29,164 nt of DNA, from assembly GCA_003427395.1 (NCBI GenBank), contig BFEA01000442.1, forward strand, positions 430,709-459,872, read 5' to 3'. The notes beneath the pieces were generated by a model. It was not told where the DNA came from. It did no database searches and worked only from the letters and a program-made list of their open reading frames with translations. The translations under genes and the position numbers were made by a program. The stretch's first letter is position 1. Each line of letters starts with the position of its first letter. This document shows, piece by piece, positions 17,884 through 25,450 of the stretch. Origin of the DNA: Chara braunii (taxonomy: Eukaryota > Streptophyta > Charophyceae > Charales > Characeae).

Positions 17884-19700
17884 TTTTTTTTTTTTTTTTT
17901 TTTTTTTTAAAACAATACCCTGAGTCTATGCTAGGGTAGCTGGTAAGAGCAGACTACCCTAGCACTCTCTGGGCGGCTCCGTCTATTGGCGGGGAGCGGC
18001 ACCTGCTGGAAAACGGGTCCAGCGTCCCTCACATTTGGTAATTGAGGTAAAAACCTTTGAGAACGATAGTGGAACCAGAGCACTCTGCGGAGGAGTGAAA
18101 AAACTTGGGAATTCGTTGGCTGGGCGAAGAGGTATCGATGGATCGACCTGCGACCATTCATTAAACAAAAGCTTGTAGTCTTTGATAAATTCTTGTTCAT
18201 CCTTTTTCCTTTCTCCCTCCCAAACCACCCGCCCTATTTCCCCCCCTTTCCCTCCACCCAGCCAGTCACTGCTGAATTTTTGGAGAATTTTCTTGATTTC
18301 AGTTTTGGAAGAATTGAACTGGATTTTTTCTTTAACTGAGATCCATTGGTTGAGAATATCTGTTTGAATTTGTTGTTTTATGTTGTCATTAAACTCAGGC
18401 CCATCCAGTCTAACATTTTCCCATTCATAGGTATTCCGTCTCGTCCAGATTGCCCAAAGGACAGCATTTCTACCTACGGTAAACATATTCCGAGAAAAAT
18501 TATCTTTCTGTTCTGGTGACCAGTGCGCTAGGAGGATTGCTTTTCATTCCCATGGCCATTTTTCTGTAATTTCAAGTTGTTCCCATATACGATCCCACCA
18601 CCTCCAAAGCCAAATAGAGCCTGGGCATTCTAGGAACAAGTGTTCTATTGTTTCTGGAATTTTTCTACTTGGGTATGCCGATTGACAAATCTTGCACCAC
18701 GGATCTGCTATTCCTCTTTGCTCAAGAGAAGATCTGTCAATCAGCCAATCGTTAGTCGGGAGGCATCTGTGCTCAATCTGCCACTGGAGAGAAGCTACTT
18801 TTGATGGCTTGATCTTGGGGTCTTTGAACCATTTAATGTTCCTCAGTTCCTCTTTACTGATGTTCAAATGCTTCATCCATCTTTCCTCAACTTTCTCTTT
18901 CAGGTTTATTCTTGGTCAAAACATACAGTAAGTTGATTTGACAGATAATGTATGTAAATGGATGCTGAAGTTTCTGTTGAGCTTGTTTTTAGTTCCCCAT
19001 GACCAGCATTCAGGGTCTATCGGAAGCTCTGCAATCTCAGTTGAAGGACGAAAAGCCAACCACGACTGTGCATCCCGTGGGAGAACCCTGATCCTGAATA
19101 TGTTTTCCATTGGAAACCAGGTTGGGCTGTTTTCTTTTTAAGTGTTTAGCACATTATCTTCCTTTAATTCATATGGCTCAATTAAGACTTGCTGGTCCGT
19201 TGTTATGAGGACTATTCTGCCTACCATTCTTGGATTCTCCTTTATTGCCACCCAATCACTTTCCTGAAACCTCTTCCCTCTCCTGAGCACCCTGATCCAT
19301 TCGATAGGGATCAGTTCCACAACTCTTTCTAAGGTGCTTTGAACGTGGTGACAATGTTTGAGCTTATCCCTAAGAGTGTGATGGTGAACCCAATCCCTAG
19401 CAGTATCGTCCCAGATATCTTTGATCCTAGTCACTCCTTTCTTAATCCATCCTTTCCATGGGTTGTCATTACAGTGAAGTGTGGTGCCATGGTGATCTCT
19501 TATCCATGTATTGTTGAAGAGAGGTTGGCGTTTGATCTTTTCCCATCGTTCCGGGAACTTCGCATCTGGTATAGGTAATTTCCTCCATGTTTTGAGAATA
19601 GTAGGCCAGAATGGGTCTTTGGCAATGTCTGCGGTTGCTGCTTCCCTATTTGTCAATTGTGCTATGTCTATCTCTTGGCTTGAGCTTCTTGGTATGAGGA
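17884..19700 (-). pseudogene. LINE ORF2 C-terminus on the minus strand with 3' tail
   Basis: A single minus frame runs from about 19700 to a stop at 17983, interrupted by TAA (19138-19140), TGA (18916-18918) and TGA (18544-18546). Starting from ILIPRSSSQEIDIAQLTNRE it reads DPFWPTILKTWRKLPIP and later PSKVASLQWQIEHRCLP. The zf-RVT module follows (DPWCKICQSA, then TIEHLFLECPGSIWLWRWW), then ILLAHWSPEQKDNFSRNMF. The 3' untranslated region ends in a T25 tract at 17884-17908, which is the poly(A) tail on the minus strand. Endonuclease and reverse transcriptase domains are missing. The right boundary, against the next plus-strand tail, is uncertain by some 40 bases. Confidence 0.8.
18005..18023 (-). 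other. LINE 3' hairpin, copy 3 (minus strand)
   Basis: Perfect 6-bp stem GCTGGA/TCCAGC with the 7-base loop CCCGTTT when read on the minus strand. It lies about 100 bases upstream of this element's poly(A) tail. Confidence 0.6.
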
Positions 19701-19724
19701 TACTGGTCCTGTTTCCGGTCTGCT

Positions 19725-19850
19725 ACCTAAGAAAGGACGCTGGACCTGTTTTCCAGCAATCCAGGTAGAATTGCGAGGTCCCGCGCCTCCGTTCAAGACA
19801 TTTAATGCCAAACACAGATCTGCTAAAAAAAAATAAAAAAAAATAAAAAA
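19725..19850 (+). mobile_element. LINE 3' tail with A-rich end
   Basis: The GGACGCTGGACC motif starts at 19735 and is followed by about 65 bases, then an A-rich tract of the form (A8-9 T)n at 19824-19851. No coding sequence remains. It abuts the minus-strand LINE on the left and a SINE on the right. Confidence 0.65.
19739..19757 (+). other. LINE 3' hairpin, copy 4
   Basis: Perfect stem GCTGGA/TCCAGC with loop CCTGTTT, about 67 bases upstream of the A-rich tail. Confidence 0.6.
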
Positions 19851-19852
19851 AT

Positions 19853-20251
19853 CCAGCGGCCTATCTCAGTTGGTAAGGTATGCAAGTGTCATTCAGGAGG
19901 TCTTGGGTTCTGGGTTCAATCCCCATTGGCCTCATGTACCTTCCTGGGCAAGCTTGGCGCCCGCCACCTAGAGATATGCCGTTGGTCCCCCCGAGTGGCA
20001 TTGAGCAGAGACTGCTGATGTTCATAGGGGGAGGGGACCACCACGTGAGGGGAGGCACAGTGACTGGCCCATAGAAGAAGCTCGGTCCTGATGCTACCTG
20101 CTGACCCCTGGGCGGTATCGCCCACCTGCTGTAGCGAGCAGGTATCGCACCTGCTACTGGTGGGTGCAGCTCCGGCATGTTCCCTCGTTGGAGGCTTGGG
20201 CACGGATGTGGCTGCTACGGGATTCCCTGTAATACTATAATGACAATAAAA
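19853..20251 (+). mobile_element. tRNA-derived SINE
   Basis: The 5' end looks like a tRNA D-arm: TATCTCAGTTGGT at 19862-19874 fits a Pol III A box. GGTTCAATCC at 19913-19922 is a perfect B box, 51 bases on. Pairing of the acceptor and anticodon stems is poor, so this is a retroposed tRNA-like head. A unique body of about 300 bases follows, with repeated CACCTGCT motifs near 20123-20157. It ends in an A-rich segment (GACAATAAAAAAT, about 20242-20254). The element would be copied by a LINE's machinery; it sits directly behind a LINE tail. A second copy of its 3' half lies at 21166-21233. Confidence 0.65.
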
Positions 20252-20271
20252 AATAGGCCTGAAAGGCCGTT

Positions 20272-20326
20272 CTGTCCAGATTTGACAGGTAATTGAGGTC
20301 GTCCTGTCCAGATTTGACAGGTAATT
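20272..20326. repeat. Two identical 23-base units 32 bases apart
   Basis: Identical copies lie at 20272-20294 and 20304-20326 (core TCCAGATTTGACAGG). A diverged third copy is visible near 20641-20661. They follow the SINE 3' end directly. Confidence 0.85.
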
Positions 20327-20336
20327 AGCCTTTTTT

Positions 20337-20383
20337 TTAATTAAAAAAATAAAATAAAATAAAAAATAAAATAAAATAAAATT
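20337..20383. repeat. (TAAAA)n A-rich tract
   Basis: Irregular repeats of TAAAA with some AAAAAAT units. This may be the tail of a retroposed element. Confidence 0.85.
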
Positions 20384-20775
20384 GCAGCTTCGCCTGCATG
20401 CATCTGACTGCAATTAGAGGAAAGTCCAAGTGTAAGTTTACACCCTCCGATCTCAATGTGCAGATTGATACGTGAAGAAACGTGACCGCGGGATCACACC
20501 ATCGCACGGCTTGTGTAGGTCGTTCGACGGCCACACAAGCCCTTCTCAATCCTATCCCGTCGCTAATGCGACGCCGCCCCTGAGGGCATACTCACACGAG
20601 GACGTTTTCGGCCAAGCTCTGGACGTGATTGCCGCCAGATTCGTCCAGGTTTGACCGTAATTGCACTCAGATACATTTAGGTAAGTGCTGGTGTGAGCAG
20701 GGCCTGAGGTAGGGTGGAAGGGGCGTCCTGAGCAAGCAGTTTAAACCTCTCACTCAACCCCCATCCCCTCCGCTT

Positions 20776-20778
<3 letters not shown>
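20384..20778. other. Non-coding
   Basis: No gene is seen. A diverged copy of the 20272-20326 repeat unit lies near 20641-20661. Confidence 0.5.

Positions 20779-20833
<55 letters not shown>
20779..20833. repeat. (CT)n microsatellite
   Basis: About 27 uninterrupted CT units. Confidence 0.97.
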
Positions 20834-20836
<3 letters not shown>

Positions 20837-21020
20837 CTCCCTCATGGGTCCTGTAAAAAACGACGCTGGGTAAGGATCAAGGCCCCACTTGCACGGATTA
20901 CGAGATTCGGACCGTTGATCTGTGCTATCTACGGTCAATATCTCTTAATTCGTGTAAGTGGGACCTAGCCCCCGGCCTTTATGTGGGGTGGCCCCCCCGA
21001 CTTTGCAAGGAGTAATCAGT

Positions 21021-21062
21021 AAAGTTGTGTCCAATCCAAAAAAAAGAAAAAGTTGTGCCCAA
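21021..21062. repeat. A-rich tract between 14-base direct repeats
   Basis: The 14-base segment at 21021-21034 (AAAGTTGTGTCCAA) recurs at 21049-21062 with one T/C difference. The 14 bases between are mostly A. Confidence 0.6.
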
Positions 21063-21100
21063 GAAAGAAGGCTAAGAAAAAAACAGAAGAAGGAAAGTAG

Positions 21101-21157
21101 AAAACTGCCCAAGAAACCCGAAAAAAAAAAAAAAGAAAAAAAAAACTGCCCAAGAAA
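21101..21157. repeat. A tract between perfect 16-base direct repeats
   Basis: AAAACTGCCCAAGAAA occurs at 21101-21116 and 21142-21157. Between them are CCCG and about 20 A broken by one G. The arrangement looks like an inserted poly(A) segment with a target-site duplication. Confidence 0.75.
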
Positions 21158-21165
21158 AGATAGCC

Positions 21166-21233
21166 CACCTGCAGGTCGCCGCATGTTCTCTCGTGAACAC
21201 GGTTCTGGCTGCTACGGGGTTCCCCGTGTGCCT
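21166..21233 (+). mobile_element. Truncated second copy of the SINE 3' region
   Basis: CACCTGC, GCATGTTCTCTCGT, then GGCTGCTACGGGGTTCCC follow the order and wording of 20150-20230 in the full SINE, with a shorter spacer. The tRNA-like head is absent. The similarity is clear by eye but diverged. Confidence 0.6.
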
Positions 21234-21288
21234 ACAATTAGGAGTAGTTTTTTTTTTTTTTTTTTTTTTTTGGAACAACTGGGAGTAG
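21234..21288. repeat. T24 tract between 14-base direct repeats
   Basis: ACAATTAGGAGTAG (21234-21247) and ACAACTGGGAGTAG (21275-21288) match at 12 of 14 positions and flank 24 T plus GGA. Confidence 0.65.
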
Positions 21289-21501
21289 TCGTGGCTGCTA
21301 GTAGGTAGTCTGAGGTGAAATTGAGAGAAGAATATCCCTCGCACCACTACTCTCCACATGGCCAAGGCAAAAAACAATGCCAGTGCATCTGTCCATGATT
21401 TTCCCATCTGGTTAGTAAAGCTATGCCCTAAGTCAAGACAACAGTCACTGAACAAATATGTTGGAGCTACGGCCCACACGTGGCGCCAATACGAGGACGC
21501 A

Positions 21502-21512
21502 ATTACCGGCTC

Positions 21513-21549
<37 letters not shown>

Positions 21550-21565
21550 TACCGGCTCAACTTTT
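21502..21565. repeat. T32 tract between perfect 18-base direct repeats
   Basis: ATTACCGGCTCAAC plus four T is present at 21502-21519 and at 21548-21565. Nothing but T (21516-21547) lies between the unique parts of the copies. Confidence 0.85.
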
Positions 21566-21990
21566 CCTTGTGCGCATGTGCGTGATGACCGAGTCGTACA
21601 CACGTGTAAGTGGCTACCGACAGGGGAAAACAATGAACAGGAAAAAATGCGAAATCTACAAACTTCTTCCAAAAGGCGGAAAACCGAAGGCCGCGCTCGT
21701 GAGCAACTTGGGGGACTCAGCAGGATGATCAACGGCCACGGTGGGACCATCCTCGGCCAAGTGGACACGGCGGGGGAAAAAAAAGTCTTTAGTGAAAACG
21801 GGAAAAAAGAAAAAACGTCCAAAACAAAGAAAAAAAAAAGAGGAAAAACGAACAAGAAGAGAAGGACGCAAAAAGAACCCCTGGTGTACGGTGTGGCCCG
21901 CCGGCCAAGGTCGAGAGCAGTATCTGTGGGTAGCGGTGGTGCGAGGGCAAGAGAGCGGAGTGTCGGATACACTCTGCAGCCGCAAAACGC
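21566..21990. other. Non-coding, A-rich
   Basis: The long open frames here are driven by A- and T-rich runs and repeats and show no domain. No gene is seen. Confidence 0.5.
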
Positions 21991-21995
21991 GTGCA

Positions 21996-22022
21996 AGTGT
22001 GTGTCTGTGTCTGTGTGTGTGC

Positions 22023-22089
<67 letters not shown>

Positions 22090-22095
22090 GGGGGA
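21996..22095. repeat. Compound (GT)n (GA)n G-run microsatellite
   Basis: Irregular TGTGTC units pass into (GT)n to 22058, then (GA)n to 22079, then about 16 G to 22094. Confidence 0.95.
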
Positions 22096-22500
22096 GGAGG
22101 GGTACGGCATAACGGAAGCTTGCAGTGAGGGCGAAATACGAAGCAAGGAGTGTGGGGAGGGGGAGAAGGGGAGGGAAATCAATCTCGTACGTCCAGTCGA
22201 CGGCCGGCAATCGCAGTGCGGATGTGAAGTGATTGTCATTGTCTGTCCGAGCTGGCGGGAGGAGGCAATGGTAGAGAGGACTCAGAGGAAGAACACGAAT
22301 AGTAGACATGGATATGGTGGCAGGCTGTGGTGCAAAAGTGACAGAGCAAGAGGACCGGCGAAGTAGGGGAGTAAAAGAGCAGCCTTTTTCGTTTTCTCTT
22401 TTCTTTCTTTTTCTGTTTTTTATTAGTTTAAAGGATGGGCAAGAGGGCCGAATACGTTAGCTTTAGCAGGGCCTCATTAGTCTTTATGGGACGCCCTCGG
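22096..22500. other. Non-coding
   Basis: Purine-rich on this strand, with a T-rich block at about 22385-22430. No gene is seen. Confidence 0.5.
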
Positions 22501-22502
22501 GG

Positions 22503-22654
22503 GGCGACCGATTCTAAGGGAACGTGGGGGTGAGAGGGCGGCGACCGATTCCAAGGGTGGCATGTGGGGGTGAGAGGGCGGCGACCGATTCTAAGGGTGG
22601 CATGTGGGGGTGAGAGGGCGGCGACCGATCCTAAGGGTGGCATGTAGGGGTGAG
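22503..22654. repeat. Minisatellite, about 4 units of 40 bases
   Basis: Units start at 22503, 22541, 22581 and 22621, each beginning GCGACCGAT and containing GTGGGGGTGAGAGGGCG or a close variant. The first unit is 38 bases long. Confidence 0.92.
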
Positions 22655-23841
22655 GCACATGAGTCTGAGCAGTAGAGAAGTCTACAGAAGGGTAAGGTTC
22701 AAGGTACAGAAAAAATGTGAGGGGTAAGGGCCGGAGGCCAATCAATCAATCAATCAAGAGTAATTTCTCTAGTTAAGATATAGAGCAGCAGCTGTGTTTC
22801 TTTTGCCGTTTTCGACACATCGAAGTGCGAATTAACAGCGATAGCGCAGAGAGGGTGGGGGGGAGCGGAGGGAGCAAGAAGAAGCACAGAGGAGAGGAAG
22901 TCGGGAAAAAAGAGGATGGACATCATCAGCGGAAGGAAGGACGACAAAGCTGAGAGAAGGTAGAGGGCAGGAGACGGTGCATAGGAGAAGCAGGCATGCA
23001 CAGTGCACAGTAGCGAAGATTGAAACAGGTGAAGAGGGCTACGGCGGACGAGAAAGAGTAGAAAGCAGAGGAGGAGGAGGAGGAAGAGGAGGATAGGAGG
23101 AAGAGGAAGGGAAGCAGGTGAAGGTGGAAAAGCGAATGTTGAACTGTTGATCCGGATCTTTGTTTTTTTTTTCTTTTTCTGATCGAGCGAGAGAGGACGG
23201 AGGACGACCAGACTCCGTGAGAGAGAAGAAGAAGAAGAAGAAGAGGAAACAGGAAATGCAGAGAGAGAGAGGGGAGGAAAAAAGTAAAAAGCCTCCTAAG
23301 GTGCTCAGTTTCGCTTCAACGGCGAAAAGCAGCAAGCGATCTCTGCAGCCGAAGTTAACACAGCGAGTATGTACTAAGCGGAGGAGGAGAGAGAGGAGGA
23401 GAGAGTCTCCCCTCCGCTATGAGAGGGAGTCGGAATGCGACAAAGGGGAGGACAAGGAGAGAGAGCGGTGGCGATCCCGTTTCGGGTTACCTCGGTAATG
23501 ACGATCAGTAAAAAAAATGGGCTATGAAAATGCCGCTTGGTCGTGCGCGAGGGACGTGCGCTCCTGGGGGTGATTGGCAAAATCGAGAGGCAGAGGGAGC
23601 GCTGGGCTGGACCAATTGGCAGACGAACGGCGGCAGAGGCAGAGGAGGAGGAGCAGCACAGAGACGAGGGGTGGACAAAGAATAACTGGCGGATCCTTCC
23701 AGCTGCCGTGTCAGAGGCGGACGCGCACAAGGTTCCTTCCTTCTCTAAGTTCTACTCCGGCTGTCTACAGGAGGAAAAAAATGCCTTGTGAAGTGTATCA
23801 CACAGAGGAATCTCGGTGTGCTTGCAATATACACATCCTTT
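22655..23841. other. Non-coding, purine-rich with GAA/GAG-rich clusters
   Basis: Includes four ATCA units at about 22740-22755 and GAGGAG- and GAAGAA-rich stretches at 23065-23110 and 23225-23250. The open frames are low in complexity and give Lys/Arg/Glu-rich products. No gene is supported. Confidence 0.5.
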
Positions 23842-23970
23842 CTCCTCCTCCTCCTCCTCCTCCTCCTCGTCCTTGAAAGGGCAGTTTTCTTCCTTTATTC
23901 TTCCTTTATTCTTCCTTCCTTCCTTCCTTCGTTCCTTCCTTCGTTCCTTCCTTCCTTCCTTCCTTCCTTC
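23842..23970. repeat. (CTC)n then (CTTC)n microsatellites
   Basis: About eight CTC units at 23842-23867 are followed after a short spacer by CTTC-type units to about 23970, with GTTC and TTATTC variants. Confidence 0.95.
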
Positions 23971-24023
23971 TTCGTCCCACATAATTGCATCTTCTTAATG
24001 AGTTGGTGGTGTTTCAACATCGT

Positions 24024-24108
24024 AGAAGAAGAAGAAGAAGAAGGAGAAGAAGAAGAAGAAGAAGAAGAAGAAGAAGAAGAAGAAGAAGAAGAAAAAGAAG
24101 AAGAAGAA
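24024..24108. repeat. (GAA)n microsatellite
   Basis: About 28 GAA units with two small interruptions. Confidence 0.96.
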
Positions 24109-24703
24109 GGGGATGATCTATGGCAAATGGAGGGTTGTAGAGGCTGAGGATTAAAAAGTAGGTGCTTGGAACTGAGGTTATACTAAGGAGAACAGGATAT
24201 AGTGGAGGCGAGGGGCGTTAGATAGGTCACGCTAGGTACTTCTTAACTCAGATTCGAAGCCAAATAAATTATCCAGTTTTTTTTCTATTAGTAGTATGAC
24301 ATTCACGTTCATCAATCACAGGCCTTGTACAGACAGACAATGCGCGACTCTTGCTGTGTAATTGCTCTACCAGCTACTAGGTTTTTAACCTGTCTGGTTG
24401 TTTCTTCTCATATCAATCACTGACAGGGGTCTTTGTAACCATCCACACTCTCCCTGCGTTTCTTTCCATCTCTCAGTGGGCGGGCGTAGGGTGTGTGGGC
24501 CTGCACTTGGTGGGTTGCTGGATGAGAGACACAGGCCTGACCTTACCTTGTGGGCGTGAGTCCTATCGTGAGTCCTATCTAGCATACTGATAGTAGGTTA
24601 CAGTTCTACCGACATGTCTAGCATTATCACCTGAGTTTAAAGACAAGTCTGGGGCTCACATGTGGTGAAAATTCTGGTCGCTGCTAACTCAGGCTGTTCT
24701 TCG

Positions 24704-24705
<2 letters not shown>
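24109..24705. other. Non-coding
   Basis: No gene is seen. A CGTGAGTCCTAT motif is duplicated in tandem at about 24554-24577. Confidence 0.5.

Positions 24706-24787
<82 letters not shown>
24706..24787. repeat. (CA)n(GA)n microsatellite
   Basis: Five CA units followed by about 36 GA units. Confidence 0.97.
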
Positions 24788-24793
<6 letters not shown>

Positions 24794-25310
24794 TCGAGGT
24801 GGCATTTCATGTTGAGAATCCTGTGCAGGTTGAAATTATACATCACCTAGCATCAAAGAAGTCACTGCCATAGTGTTGATCTATCAAAGAACTAATCATC
24901 GTTAATTACCAGATAGTCAGCCGTTTGATTAAGCTCTTTGCACCTGTCGATTCTTCTGAAGAATCTGAACCCATCACCCTCTCTCCCTCCCCATCTCTCC
25001 TTTCCAAAACTTGTCAGTTACTTTCTGATTACCTGTGATTATACACTTGAATAACTCATGATTTGATGTGAACATACATATTGTGCTTCACGTACTCGAC
25101 TCCCCTTCCTGTTCGATCAGGCTGCAATTCTGTTCGATTAGGATGACATTGTCTGCAGACTAACCATCTTGTACTGCTGAATAACTCGGTTGCGCGATCA
25201 ATTATACAACTCATCATAACGCAGACATTCGTTGTTAGATGACCCCGATGCAATGCAGTAGCTATAGCTTGGATACAATATAATATTACCGGGCAGCTCT
25301 GTTTGACTAT
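24788..25310. other. Non-coding, upstream of the GT92 gene
   Basis: AT-richer than its surroundings. No open frame of interest. It probably contains the promoter of the downstream gene. Confidence 0.4.
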
Positions 25311-25336
25311 ATATTTTATATATATATATAAAATAT
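25311..25336. promoter_or_regulatory. 26-base perfect AT palindrome, possible TATA region
   Basis: The sequence is its own reverse complement: ATATTTTA, then alternating TA, then TAAAATAT. It lies 115-140 bases upstream of the ATG of the GT92 gene. It could act as a TATA element; a second TATATATATA at about 25411-25420 is closer to the ATG. Confidence 0.3.
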
Positions 25337-25450
25337 TATACCGAACGATCAGGTACGAAGTGGGTGAGAAAATCATTAAGAGCAAGTACTCTAGGGAGAC
25401 GGTGGACAAATATATATATACAGACTGTAATTTATTGTGGTTATTTCAAG

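Noticed and set aside
19856-19930. An intact tRNA gene.
   Set aside because: A and B boxes are good, but acceptor and anticodon stems do not pair, and a long body with an A-rich end follows, as in a SINE.
21458-22309. Long frames of 200-242 codons on both strands.
   Set aside because: They are built from poly-T, A-rich, GT, GA and G runs that encode poly-Phe, Lys-rich, Val/Cys or His/Thr repeats. No globular segment is present.
22503-22654. CRISPR-like array.
   Set aside because: Repeat and spacer are not distinct; the whole 40-base unit repeats, and the organism is eukaryotic.
23752-24147. Glu/Lys- or Ser/Leu-rich frames.
   Set aside because: They are pure translations of CTC, CTTC and GAA microsatellites.
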